In this document: piece by piece, positions 51,004-62,540 of the stretch
Position numbering within the stretch: position 1 is the stretch's first letter
Layout of the letters: each line of letters opens with the position of its first letter
DNA from: Blattamonas nauphoetae
Lineage: Eukaryota > Preaxostyla > Oxymonadida
Assembly: GCA_033064195.1 (NCBI GenBank)
Contig: JARBJD010000006.1
Location: 248,001-312,000 of the forward strand
Direction of reading: 5' to 3'
DNA length: 64,000 nt
The notes under the pieces: model-generated
Seen by the model: only the letters and a program-made list of their open reading frames with translations
Database searches by the model: none
Told to the model about the DNA's origin: nothing
Made by a program: the position numbers and the translations under genes

Positions 51004-53172
51004 TAGGGGGTGAACTAATTATGTCCCCTCAAGTTTTCTCATTATCGGAAAGGTATAGAACACTATCATTTTTTCGAGAGTCTTACACAGAGCCAACTCA
51101 TGTTCGAACCTCGTTTTTCATCTTTTTGTTTCTTGGAACGCTCACATCAAACAATTCTCAATTTGATTCGGTGATTTTGACTCCAATTAAACACAATAAG
51201 TGCGTGTATCTCTCAACAGTTGTTCTTTCAAACTCATTTTTTGTGATTTGAACAAATTTGGTCAAAAGAAGTCATGTATCGATAGATGTAGCGGAATGAG
51301 GACAGCACGAACATTCTCCCCTAATGGTCGACCAGGCGAGCCTGGTCTTGTGCATAGCGCAGTTCAGCCTCTAATAATAAGAAAGGAGTATGAAAACGAA
51401 GAAAACAGACTTTTGTCGTAGAAATTCCCCTGATTTCGGACAACATGTTCGAGTCTCTTCATCCAGTTCCGATAAATGCGTATTCGATGGTGTCGCGTGA
51501 ATCTTGACATCTCCTGGTTCAACCCCCTTGACAATTCTTCAATATTCTCAAACGTCCGACCCCTGAGACGATCTTTTAAAGTTCCAAAGATTGCAAAGTC
51601 ACAAGGACTAATATCAGGCGAATAGGCTGGGTGTGGCATCACTTCTATGTTGTTTTCTTGCAAATACCTGTTGACTTGTGCTGCACGATGTGGTGCAGCA
51701 TTGTCAAAGTGGAGAATGATAGGTCCATTGAGATCGTCTTGATTGGTTAAATAGCGATCTAGTGGTTGAATAATGTTGTCGCGGAAATACCTTCCATTAA
51801 TTGTCTGGTGCTGATCAAGTGGTTCGATCACAGGAGTGTGATTAATGCCGAAAAAAAATGGTAAACATAACCTTCTGCTGGAAGTGGCGAGGATCTTGAA
51901 CTTCTGGACGATCCTCGCCTCTTCTCCCCCATACATGTTTCACCGGATAAGAGTAGTAGAATTGGGACTCATCCCCTGTGAAAATGTTTGACCACAGATT
52001 TCTTTGTCTAGCTCGAAGAATGTCAAGCATCTGGCGGGCACATCGAACACGCTGAGCCTTGTCTGCTTCTGTGAGGACGTGTGGGACTGCTTGCGATGAA
52101 AGTTTTGTATATCCAGCTGCCTTTGTTGACTTTTTTACAGTTTGTTGTGATGTCCGACATACTTTGGCAGCTTTCTTGGTGCTAATTTTTGGCTCACGCA
52201 CAATTCTGTTCACGATCCGCCGACGTTTCACCAAATTTGGCGGTCTTCCAGGTGGTGACCTTGACTTAAGACTGAATGTGTTGGCTTCAAGGTTGCGCCA
52301 GTGTTTACGGATTGTTTTAGGACATGGAGGAAATTGGAGGTGGTCTCGAGCTTCACGAATACATCTTGCTACATCCCACCCCTTTCTGTGGCAGCTCTGT
52401 ACATAAGAACGGTCCCTAATTCTGTACTCAGCGGTCACCATTGCTGATGTGGGGTTTGATCAATCTATTCAATGGCTTCCATCTGGACTAGGACAAATCC
52501 ATCGAACAAGAATCCCGTATCCAATCAGTTTGTGTTTGATCTTCTCGATTTCATCGTTTCCATTGTGTTATTCAAGGGATTTTCTACTCGATACTGAACT
52601 GTCATTTCATCGTTGGTCTCGTTAACAATGTGGACTGTTTAGATGCCACCTTGCCCATCTTCGTTTGATGTCATCAATTTCATCCAAACTGAACACATCT
52701 TCATCTCCAGACCAAAGATCGGATGTGCGATCATGAAAGGAAAGCGTATCACAAAAGATTTCACACATATGGACTGACTCCCACCCGAAATCAATCGTAC
52801 AATGATTCAACTGATAAATTCAGAATGTATCAGATGATAAGCCTCATTTATATTGTGTTCCCACTCATCGTGATGGTCACCCTCCGCTCGTCTCATCGTT
52901 GAACGATTATCACTCACTATTCCTGAAATCGGACGATTTTTATTTGTGAAATCAGTATTTTAAATGTATACATGAAATAAGGTGCAAAGTGAAGTGAAAA
53001 AGACGTATTGATTCCGAAAATGGCAGAAAATCACGAAAAAAGCTTAAAAAAGGTGAAACTTGAACAGTAAGCTATCCGCTGGCTCTGTGTAAGCCTCTGT
53101 CTGGTATTGATCTTCGTCCTCATTCACTGAATAGTCAGAAAACCTGAGGGGACATAATTAGTTCACCCCCTA
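51004..53172 (-). mobile_element. mariner-family DNA transposon
   Basis: The inverted repeats start GGGGGTGAACTAATTATGTC (51006 on the left, complement ending about 53170 on the right). They extend about 35 bp with one mismatch and are flanked by TA dinucleotides at 51002-51003 and 53173-53174. The transposase lies on the minus strand. The element sits in an intron of the interrupted host gene, with the TA target forming part of the TAG acceptor. The near-identical ends suggest a fairly recent insertion. Confidence 0.92.
51364..52441 (-). pseudogene. mariner transposase with one frameshift
   Basis: The N-terminal part (52441-51842) has paired-type HTH sequence (SPPGRPPNLVKRRRIVNRIV) and the first catalytic Asp in FTGDESQFYY. 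The C-terminal part (to 51364) has HFDNAAPHRA and SPDISPCDFAIFGTLK. The second and third Asp are 34 residues apart, giving the mariner D34D signature. The two parts overlap in different frames. The shift maps to a run of eight T (on the transposase strand) at 51851-51858, where one base fewer would restore FFGINHTPV. It is either a real inactivating slip or a homopolymer sequencing error. Confidence 0.9.
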
Positions 53173-53453
53173 TACAGAATCCAAGTCAGTGAAGGAGATT
53201 CCAGCAAATCGACAGAGAATACCGATGTTTTGGAGACGATTTTGTGGACGGTATCCCCATAAGACGGATTAATCTCTGAAAAGAACAATCAAAATCAGGA
53301 TGTGAACTACACACTTATTCAGTTCCTGAAAGAATAAGTCACGAATGAATCCCAAACTGTCGGATTGTTTTCAAGAAACAGTGAGCGAAGCGTACTTTGT
53401 GGTGAAGAACAGTCCCTTAAAGGAGAGTTTCACTCAAAAGCTCCTCTCCTAAA

Positions 53454-53876
53454 TGGGAGAAAATTTTTGAAAACTTGGCAGCGTACCCACGCTCTTAATT
53501 GAGATGTATCTCACGTTTTTTTGTCTTAATCAGAATGAAGAGGACTCTGACTGCATAAATCTTCAAAATTTTTGTGTTTGGGCATAGATTGAAAAAACAT
53601 GTGAAAAAACGATCTAAGCCGTAAAACTGAACTTTGTTTCGTGGAAACATCTTATTTTTCGTTTTAAGACCATATAAATCAATTACTAGACGACAAATAT
53701 TTCTAAAGAGTGAGAAAACGAGAGATCAACAAAATGGACCGTATCTTGATGCTATCCACAAAATCATGAAATGAAGCATCTTATCATGTTCATTCACGAC
53801 ACCTCCTCGATTATGCAAAGTTTGGAAAAAGTGGTACGGAGGCTGGTTTCTGCAAGTTTTCAAAAATTTTCTCCCA
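53454..53876. mobile_element. Candidate 0.42-kb MITE
   Basis: An inverted repeat of about 27 bp, starting TGGGAGAAAATTTTTGAAAA at 53454-53481 with its complement at 53850-53876 (one base longer on the left), encloses AT-rich non-coding DNA. The target duplication is not obvious, so the exact ends are uncertain. Confidence 0.5.
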
Positions 53877-54405
53877 AATTGCCATTTCTCATCCATTTTC
53901 GGAAAAAATGACCAATCGAAAGGCGAAGGATATGAGAGGCGAGAATGGAACCTAAAAGTCGGTCCAGATGTGTATGAAGTGAGAAAAACAAAAAACTGCG
54001 AATGAGAAACACACAACAGAAGAGAAAGAGAGAAAATGAAGAGATTGTTCGGATATTCCTGTCAGAAGCAGGCAAGAAGAGAGAGAAATGAGATGATATT
54101 CGTTGTATGGTGTTATAGAAACTGAATCGTAAAAAAAATGAAAAAAAAAGGAGAAGAAGGATGAAGTGTCGACTGAAGATGGTGTGGATGTGTGTTTCGT
54201 GACGAATGAAGAGATGGTGTGGTTGAGATGTGTTGATGAACAGTCAAACGGAATGAAGTGAGACATCGCCGAAATGTGTCTTACCAAGATGGAAGTTTTG
54301 AAATGTGTTCGACTGGATGTGAGTCCTTCTGAAAAATATAGGTTATATATGCGAGTGGAATGAATAAAAGAAGAAATGAAGTGGTGTGGAGTGAAGGGAG
54401 GAGAG
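53877..54405. other. AT-rich intergenic region
   Basis: Only low-complexity frames (Ser/Phe-rich on the minus strand, from A/G-rich DNA). No gene or RNA recognised. It is the 3' flank of the receptor gene that follows. Confidence 0.45.
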
Positions 54406-57400
54406 TCAACACTGTGTGAGAGCGTTTGGATCGATCGGTTTGCCAGCAGGAATCAGAGTGAGTGTGGATTCGATTGTGTCAAAGTCGGGCCTGTTAATTG
54501 GTTCCAGAGATAGACATTGTGAGATCAGTTCTCGCATTTCTTTGTTTTTAACAAATTCCAGCTTCGGTGTCACTCCCGTCACAATCTGTCGCGATGCGTT
54601 CACTGCATCTTGCTCCCCGAAAGGCACACAACCAGTCTCCATTTCCCACAAGATCAGGCCAACGCACACCTTCATTCGCTGGTTGAGAAAAAGGAAGTGA
54701 GGTTGGCTTCAGCTCGTTCGTCTCCGCTGTTGGTTGTTGCTCAGGCTGTTCTGGTTGGTCAACTTGAAGGTCAGGTTGAGGTTGTGGCCGAGTGTCGTTG
54801 TGAAGTGGTGTGGGTGGTGTGACGTCAAGGTTCAGTTTCAAGCACACATTCTGGTTCGAATCAAACAGAATGTTGTGAGCGGTCAGTGCTCGAAGGATCG
54901 CTGCATCTCTGTCTTTCTTCGACACTCCCTTCAATCCTCGAACAAGTTGGAGTTGCGCTTGTCGAACACGAACATCCCATTTCTTCTCCGAGTGAAGTGT
55001 GTTGTACAATGTTCGATCTTTCGACACAAAAGCTGTCTTTTTCAGATCTCCACTGCACACGAACACTTCTTCCATATTCTCAAAACCAATCAAATCATCC
55101 GAAGGTTCGAGTTCTTCCTTCTGTTTGGTTGCTTCGTTCGATTCGGAAGATGAGAACGTGTGGATGGAATTCACTCCGATTTTGTTGTCTGTGACTATGT
55201 CCATTTTCTCATCTTCCATTGGCAGTGGATCAGATTCGTTCATTTCAGTCTCTTTCGGTCCGTTCTTCAGAATTCTTCTTCGCCGCCAACATACGAACAC
55301 AACAACCAACACAATCACCAACACGACTAAGAGAGAGATCACGAGAGGAAGCCACCACTTCATGTTCTCCTTTATTGTTTGCGATTTTCGTTCCACTGCA
55401 TTCTCCTGAATCAAAAACGATGTCACTGAGATTTCATCTTTCCCAAATGCCAGACGGCCACGCCATTCCAAAGAATCGTCCAACGATGAGAGCGACGAGA
55501 GAGGAAGTGACAGCTCGATGGTGGATTCATTGAACGACGTGGTCGTGTCCTGAGTGAGGGGAAATTGTGTCATCTTCCCATCATTTCCATCGTTCTTCTT
55601 CTCAAACACTTCCAGAAAGAGTGAACAAGGTATCAGGATCGTTCCTTCGATCATCAAAATGAATGTTTTTTCTGTCTTGTTCACTGCGCTCGTCGACGAT
55701 GACGAGAGTGTTGGGACGAAGAACGGTGAACGAGAAATCGAATCTTTCGCGGTCAGTGAACAATCACTCGCTGAGATCCACGCTGATGATGTCTCCATTC
55801 CGTCCCCGCCACTCAGACTCCCAACCTCAATCTCTCCCCCTTCCGAACACAGAATGTTTCGGTGAAGAGATGGGAAAGAAGAAGAATGCGGGCTGTTCGA
55901 GTCAAATGAAGATGAGCGGATTGTCAAGCTGCCTCCCTTCATGTGTATCGCTCCCTGCGAGAGGTGGATCAGTTCAGTCTGTTTGATTGTTGTCTCACAG
56001 TTCAATAGAGTCAGAATTCCACTCTCCCACACACACAGATCAGTACTTGCTTCGAGCTCGTTTGGTGGATGAGAGGAAGGCTGGCCTGTTAGAGTGCATG
56101 TTTCAATCGTCAGTCGACCACCATCCATTCGAATGAAGATCAGCGAAGGTGAGTCAGATTGATGTATATCAACTTGGCGAATCCAAAGGCTACCTCCAGA
56201 AACTTCAATCATCCCTGCTCCTTCCAACGACGACGACGAAGGAGACACAAACAGTTCTGGTTTCGTCGATGATCCTGATTCAATCACAACTTGACGGTTA
56301 TCCAATATGTTCATTTGTTCTTTCTGTGTTGAGATGTGAATGATCGAAATTGACAACGATATAATCCCCACTCCTTCCGCAATCTTCCATCCATCCTCAA
56401 TCGATGAGCATGGTCTGTCGAAATCGCCACAAAACAACGACGAATCTGAAGACGAGCCAAAATCGACATAAATGACAAATGGGCCAGCAAGTGAGCCAGT
56501 TGTGTCAGTGACTGGAGAATCGAAGATTGTCCTTCCATCATCTTCGTTCATTGCTTCAATCGAGGTGATCTCGTATGTCGTGCTGTGTTGAATGGTGATG
56601 GACCATCCAATTGGGAGTTCTGACGATTCAGCTTTGGTTTCTGAGGTGACTGTCACGATGAAGGAGAGCGAGTCGTTCAGAGTGATTTTCAGTGATTCTC
56701 CAACAATCAGGTCTGTTCCAGTCAAAGTCACGAAACAACCAGTGTGCAGAGTGTTTGAGAAGACGAACTCCATTATTGTGATTCGAGGTGGGAAGTGAAC
56801 AACGATTGTGATTCCATCTTCAACAAGAAATCCACTCGATTCTGTCCAGCTTCCTTTCAGAGTGTATTCTTCTCCAAATTTCATATCTGTTCCTGTATCT
56901 TCTTCCCTAACAGTGAACTCAGCTGTGCAGTGCGTGTTGTTCAGAACAATCACATCGGACAAAGAATCCCAACTGGCGCTTCCATTCATCAGACTCACCT
57001 TTCCTGTTCGAAAGAGGAGGGCTCGCCCTTTCAGCAACACAATCATCGTTGCTCGATCTTTTGTCAGATATCTTGTTTCGACGCCAACAATTCGAGCTGG
57101 TTCGGCAGGAACAGAGAAAGTGACATCAGCATCAACAGCAGAGAGCACCCCATGAACGTCGAAGTTAGTGATCAGATATGTCGTTCGGAATGAGAGCAGA
57201 GGATTGACTATTCCGAAGATCAGCTCAGAGTGGGTGTGAGTGGTTGACAAGGAAGCACCAGAGAGTGTCCCACTCAACACAATCTCACCACCACTTGGAC
57301 TCAACCCTTCCATCTTCCGAATTGTTATGGAGAAGTCTTTATCTTCTCTCAACTTCACTCCAGTCAGAGTTACCAGCGCTGATTTCAATTGGTCTCCTCC

Positions 57401-59776
57401 GAGCGAGCAATCTGCGGATATGATCCGAATGATTTGGTCTGGAGTGGAGAACGTAATCTTGTTTGAGAGTTTGACTTCTTTCTCCGCATGTTCACCATCA
57501 GGAAGCCACATCACTTTCGTCACTTCGTATTCTGTAGACCATTCCAGTCGTCCAGCTGCTGTCGACGGATGAAGAGGGGCTGTTCCGGTCAAAGTCGTCG
57601 AGTCTGAGAATATGAGCGTGATGTTCCATTTCGCCCCTTCTTTCTCAACCTCCATCCAATAACTCCCTTCCCCCAATCTATCTCCCTTCACAACAATCTC
57701 TGTTGTGTTCCAATCTTCCATCAGTGATGATTCAGCAGCTCGAACGGTCGGTGGCGGGAATGGAGCCAGTGCAGATTTGCGATGAGTGTATGTCGCGCTG
57801 GGAAGAATCCCTTTCGGTCCAGAAGAGATGGTTGCTTTTCCGACTTTTGACGAAATTCCACTGTCACCGAACACGACATGTGCGAGCCGTGGAACATTCG
57901 ATCCATCCAGCAGCACTCCCAACGTTCCTTTGATTGCAAAATCTGTCTCGACTGTCACTGTTGCTTCACTTCCACCGAACGAGACATCCACAGATGTGAT
58001 TGTTGGTATTGAGTCGATCTGTGGAACAAGAGAGCTGTCAGTATGCAAATCTCTGGAAAAGAAAAGATTGGGTGCACCTGAAGTTGAGTCGCAGAGTGTG
58101 ATCATGTCTGACGTGATGAGTGATGACTCAATGCCATTCAGATACATGTCGTTTGAGTCGAAAGGACCTTCAGTTGAACAATCTCTGAATTGGATGAAAG
58201 CGAGTGATATCGTTGTCACCCAAAAAATAGAGACTGCCCCTGAACGATCATCTGCTGAACAATCAACGAAGGCGGTGTTCGAAAGGGAGAGAAGGGCCAA
58301 GTTTCCAAGAAAAGCAGCACCGTCCGAATATGCGTTGGAGAGTTCATAAAAACAGCCGTCAATTGAAACTGGGAATGCATACTCTGAACTGAAACTCCCT
58401 CCACAGTTGAGCTCTGTCCCGCAGCGAGTAGAACATTCAGTGAAAGAGGAGTCGGAGACGATGAATGGGAAATTCTTGGTTTTGTCACACTTGAATTGAA
58501 CAGCACCTCCATCGTCCCCAACCCCCGTGCAGCTGCATCTGTGGAAGGAGCAAGTCTTAACGGTGAGAGAGGATGACGTCCATTTGACGAAGATCGCAGC
58601 CCCTCCACCTTCGTTTCCTGCGGCGGCTGACATCTCGTTGAATGTGCAGAGAGTGAAGGTGACAGAGGTGACATCTTTAGTCACGTTGTTCAGACGACCA
58701 ATTTCTGATTCGGTTCGGTTTTCGAAGGAGAAGTCATATTCTGTGTTCGAGTGGCGGATGCAGGATGAGAAGGAGGTGTTCAGGCACATCACGTTCCCTC
58801 CCAAGTTCGGCGACATCATTCCAGTCCCGCTGTCGTGGTTCGTGCAAGACGACACATAAATCCCAACCACTCGCTGACACACTTCACTTCCAAACAGCTG
58901 ATTCCCGAGCAAAAAGTCAGATGAGCATGTCATATTCACAAGATTGCTTCCCACCAGACTTGTCTCCATATGCAATCTGCGACCAGAGGTAGTCAATGAG
59001 GAGGCTCTTTCTGTCACACCAAACGAGAACAGAGGGCCAGTTCCTCCAATCAAATCCTTCGATTCCAAGCACAGGCCTGATCCAACAATCGTGACACAGT
59101 CAGCTTGGCTTGTCACACCATCTCCTCTTTTCATGGCGCGAGGGGAGACCAGTGGATGTTGTGGATGGGTCAGACCAACAAATGGGGCAACATGATCCGA
59201 CATCGAATGGTGCGACACGTCTGCCAGGATGACGGTTGAGCCCAAAGTCGTTCCTTCATTTTCTGATGTCATAACCTTGAATGGAGATGAATAGCCTTTG
59301 GAAGTGATTGAGCTTGACGAAAAACGGACAATAGAGCCAGTAACTGAACAAATTCCATTTCGTTCCGAGTTCAGGATGGCGTGAACTTCACTTAGCGAAA
59401 AAGTGCTATTCATGACATCAAACATGAATGTCACCACAGATAGTCCATCAGTCCTCACTTTTGGGGTTGGGTTCTGTTCGGTTTTTGTTTGTGCTTGATT
59501 CGGAGACCATGAAGAAGGCGTGGAACTTGGTTGGACGTCAAGTTGGAAGTGTAATCTGGAACTATTGCCAATCAGCGTCAGAGCTTCTGATCGGACCTGG
59601 ATGCTTGATGAGAAGATAATATCGTTGATGAGTCGCAATCGAGTCGATTTGTGATTATCAAGATCAATTCTGCTATCATGGTTGGGGCTTAGAAGTGAGA
59701 GAAATGATGTCGGGGAAATCGAAAAGTGGGTGTCGGTGTGGATGAAGACGGTGATAATGACGAGAGCATTGTTCAT
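54406..59776 (-). CDS. Secreted beta-helix/Ig-like repeat protein with TM span and damaged pseudokinase tail
   Basis: The main frame runs to 54548. I take the start at 59776 (MNNALVIITVFIHTDTHFS, signal-like) because the longer reading overlaps the divergent ARM gene. The ectodomain has beta-helix repeats (CSF..CS..GDDGGAV). Several units of about 110 aa follow with VTLTG.DL patterns like IPT/TIG folds, then a CGDFDRPCSS module and another helix block. The membrane span (WWLPLVISLLVVLVIVLVVV, then CWRRRR) is near residue 1,470. The tail is a pseudokinase (TLYNTLHSEKKW, AHNILFDSNQNVCLKL). Its C-lobe (LILWEMETGCVPFGEQDAVN) lies in another frame ending at 54406. The block that carries APE and the D..V.SLG segment in the paralogue at 31534 is missing here. 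Confidence 0.78.
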
Positions 59777-59964
59777 TCCAACGTTCGACTGAATTACCGC
59801 ACTGGAAAACCCATAATCCTTTTCAGTCGTCTCCATGGTGGCTTCTTCTTGAACACTGTCCTCCTCAGAGCGTATTTGATGACAATATTTGGCGGGACAG
59901 TAATTTTTCCTTTTGAGGTCCAAACGAATGTGACCTTCAATGGGATGATCATCCTTCCTTTTCA

Positions 59965-61038
59965 ATGGAAGAAGAAAAAGTTGCTTTGAATACAGCCAAT
60001 GATGCATGTTTGAATCCTTCACCGGAATCACATTCAACTGTCAACGGATTGCATAACTCATTCCTGAATTCCGTTCCGAACACAGATTTAACATTTGAGG
60101 ACAAATCGACGATTTACTGCTCATTTGTTGCCCTTGTGAAAGATAACTATCACTTTGATGATGCCCTTCAGGACAAAGCTACTCAGTTTTTGAAGAGCCT
60201 TGAGCCGAAGTGGGATCAAGTCGATCTGGCGGACAAACTCGTCACAGACCTCGTTCCCTCTTCAACTCGATCACATTCTGGCTTTATTTCGAGTATTATC
60301 ACTTTGTTGTCTTCTCCTTACTCAACGGTAGTGAAGGCAGCGTTCTCCTTACTGTCCAAATCAACAATCATTTCCTCAACAGAAATTCAATGTAATCTCG
60401 TGGAGTCAGATCTCCTATCGAATCTCTTAGCGACTGTTCAACCGCATACATTGCAAATTTCAGGACATGAAACGATAATTGACAATCTATTCTCAATAAT
60501 CAACCAATTCGTCTACCTCGCCCATCCATCCTATCTCAAGATGCTTAATATCACTTCTGCAGTCGACTCATGGAACCATTGTGAAATGATCTTTCAGAAG
60601 GTCGTGATTCCATCGTCACAATTTGTGATGTTACTGCTCTCGAATCGAGACTTCCTCGAAAGCAGTTTGACCGATTCTTTGATGAATCTTTTGGGTGTAC
60701 TCCTTCGAATGGGTCCATTTCATCGTCCAACCCTGGAATTTCTCCTCGATTCGCCGTGTGTGATGGTTTTCTCAAGCCGTCTCTCCCTCGTCGAAGTTTG
60801 TCCTTCTCTTTGGGAAACTCTCATCCAAATCAACGATTCACTGGAAGAATGGAAGAAACCAGGCCCAGAAGAAGTCCAATCTGGAAAACAGATGATCCGA
60901 GCTCTTATTGCGGAAGGCTTCGAAAACACGATCGAACAAGTGTTGATGCATGCTATGGATGGTTTGATCGACCACAATATTGTTGAAAACTGTCTCTTGA
61001 TCTCACGATCGCTGGGATCGAATGTGGCGAGGCGGTGA
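59965..61038 (+). CDS. ARM-like protein, first of two tandem paralogues
   Basis: A single-exon frame of 357 aa starts at the ATG of MEEEKVALNT. It is a helical, Leu-rich protein with EDKSTIYCSFVALVK, FLKSLEPKWDQ, IPSSQFVMLLLSNR, HRPTLEFLLDSP and QSGKQMIRALIAEGFENTIE. It matches the next gene along its length at roughly 40-45% by eye. Such short armadillo-like proteins form large families in oxymonads; the function is unknown, possibly protein-protein scaffolding. Transcription diverges from the receptor gene starting at 59776. Confidence 0.8.
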   Translation: MEEEKVALNTANDACLNPSPESHSTVNGLHNSFLNSVPNTDLTFEDKSTIYCSFVALVKDNYHFDDALQDKATQFLKSLEPKWDQVDLADKLVTDLVPSSTRSHSGFISSIITLLSSPYSTVVKAAFSLLSKSTIISSTEIQCNLVESDLLSNLLATVQPHTLQISGHETIIDNLFSIINQFVYLAHPSYLKMLNITSAVDSWNHCEMIFQKVVIPSSQFVMLLLSNRDFLESSLTDSLMNLLGVLLRMGPFHRPTLEFLLDSPCVMVFSSRLSLVEVCPSLWETLIQINDSLEEWKKPGPEEVQSGKQMIRALIAEGFENTIEQVLMHAMDGLIDHNIVENCLLISRSLGSNVARR

Positions 61039-61378
61039 CAAGATGTCATTTCAACGATTTATCGAAGCCAACTCTCTCCAATCACACCACGCTTATTTCT
61101 GTGTACTCTCCTCCAAAGTAAAATGCTTCATCTGCGTCGGCGGTTGTTTTTGAAAGTGAACATTATGTGGAGGCAGGCATAGATTGATCCCGCATCGACG
61201 AAAGACAAATATGCCAGATAGGAGCATCTTCATTGTCAATACATCGTTTAGGTCGTTCTACACTTCGACTTGATCACAGCCAGACTAACAGTTTGTGAAA
61301 AAGTACCGAGATAAGAACAAAATAGTTCTCATTTTCAAACAATGGGATGATCTAAATCAATTTTCATTTGAAGAAGAA

Positions 61379-62446
61379 ATGAATCATTTCAATGCATCGA
61401 ATGAAGCCGTCATAGATCTTTCTCCAGAATCATTTTTTTCTTTGAAAACATTACCTTTTTCATTCCTGAATTTCGATCTGGACTCGCATATGTCGACTGA
61501 GGACAAATCGACAATTTACTGTTCATTAGTTGCCATTGTGAAGGAAAAATACCCATTTGACAATGTTCTACAAGCCAGAGCAGCCAAGTTTTTGAAGAGC
61601 CTCGAGCCGAAGTGGAACACACATGGTGTTCAATCGAATCTCATGACTGATCTCACTCCATCTTCAGCCGGATCACCTTCTGATTTTGTTGAGAGTATCC
61701 TCCCTCTGTTGTCATCTCCCCACTCGACATTAATTGCAGCAGCGTTGTCTCTTTTGAACACAATGCTCCTCCACACTCCATATCCAATTCGGTACAGTCT
61801 CATGCAGTCAGATCTCATTCGCAATGTCTTGTCGACAATTCAACCTCAAAAACTGCCAATAGCTGGAAATAAAACTCTTATTCACCATCTCAGCGAAACT
61901 ATCACTTTCAACGTTCGCCTTGCACATGTCGATTATCTCGCAAGGTTGAGATTTGAAGCTGCAGTCAATACACGAGGCTATCGTGAAATGATCTTCCAAA
62001 CAGTCGTTCTTCCATCATCTCAATTTGTTCAGTTTCTTATCCAAAATCGGCGTCTCTTCCATGGAGAGTCTGTTGACTCCTTCATGACTCTCTTACACTC
62101 ACTCTTTCACATGGGTGCCACACATCGTCCAACAATGGATTTTGTCCTCGCATCTCCAATTGTGATGGCATTGACAAGTTGTCTCTCGTCCGTCGAAGAT
62201 GATTATCATCTCGAGCATACTCTCCGAAACATCGAACATTCACTAAAACAGTGGAAAAGAGAAAGCTCAGAAGCCGACCAATCAGGGAAACGGATGATGA
62301 AAGCTCTGTTTTCGGAAGGATTCGAAGACACACTCGAACTGATGGTAGAATTCAAGACCAGCTTGTATAGTGTCAGTGAAATTGTGAAGCATTGTTCATT
62401 AATCTCTAAATTTCAGGGATCTAATATGAATGTCACTGGCAAGTGA
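61379..62446 (+). CDS. ARM-like protein, second tandem paralogue
   Basis: 355 aa from the ATG at 61379 (MNHFNASNEAV). A longer frame to 61295 has only a GTG start and no matching sequence in the paralogue. Shared blocks are EDKSTIYCSLVAIVK, FLKSLEPKWNT, LPSSQFVQFLIQNR, HRPTMDFVLASPIVM and QSGKRMMKALFSEGFEDTLE. The 340-bp spacer between the copies is AT-rich and not recognisably conserved. The divergence argues for an old duplication. Confidence 0.8.
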   Translation: MNHFNASNEAVIDLSPESFFSLKTLPFSFLNFDLDSHMSTEDKSTIYCSLVAIVKEKYPFDNVLQARAAKFLKSLEPKWNTHGVQSNLMTDLTPSSAGSPSDFVESILPLLSSPHSTLIAAALSLLNTMLLHTPYPIRYSLMQSDLIRNVLSTIQPQKLPIAGNKTLIHHLSETITFNVRLAHVDYLARLRFEAAVNTRGYREMIFQTVVLPSSQFVQFLIQNRRLFHGESVDSFMTLLHSLFHMGATHRPTMDFVLASPIVMALTSCLSSVEDDYHLEHTLRNIEHSLKQWKRESSEADQSGKRMMKALFSEGFEDTLELMVEFKTSLYSVSEIVKHCSLISKFQGSNMNVTGK

Positions 62447-62540
62447 GATCGAAACTCGATTCTCTTCACCACCTCTTTCTTTCCATCTTCGCCACTTCAT
62501 CAATAGTACCATGTAAAGTTTATGTTTTGTGATTATTCAC

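Larger units (their letters stand above)
40128..53300 (-). pseudogene. Host helical-repeat protein gene split by three mobile elements
   Basis: Pieces of one minus-strand gene can be followed. The last exon 40416-40128 ends GIVGETQN. A 41-nt T-rich intron (40457-40417) joins it in frame to the exon 40458-42648. That exon stops at the foldback insertion at 42649. Coding resumes at 50120-50998 (LYHFILAMEEFSEH, then DRSYIPQANIRHG). The residues on the two sides of the insertion meet in a compatible frame (IRHG, then MPNIPLDFF). Further upstream a mariner (51004-53172) sits at an intron acceptor, and exon-like sequence continues to about 53.3 kb (NPSYGDTVHKIVSKTS). The protein is Leu-rich and probably an ARM/HEAT-type scaffold with a Ser/Arg/Asn linker; no family recognised. 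With 7.5 kb in a coding exon it is probably non-functional here. Confidence 0.72.

Noticed and set aside
52622-52810. Small minus-strand frame inside the mariner
   Set aside because: It lies between the transposase and the right TIR, has no recognisable domain, and is short enough to occur by chance.
53726-54287. Minus-strand Ser/Phe-rich frames
   Set aside because: They arise from A/G-rich plus-strand DNA, with no conserved motif and no splice support.
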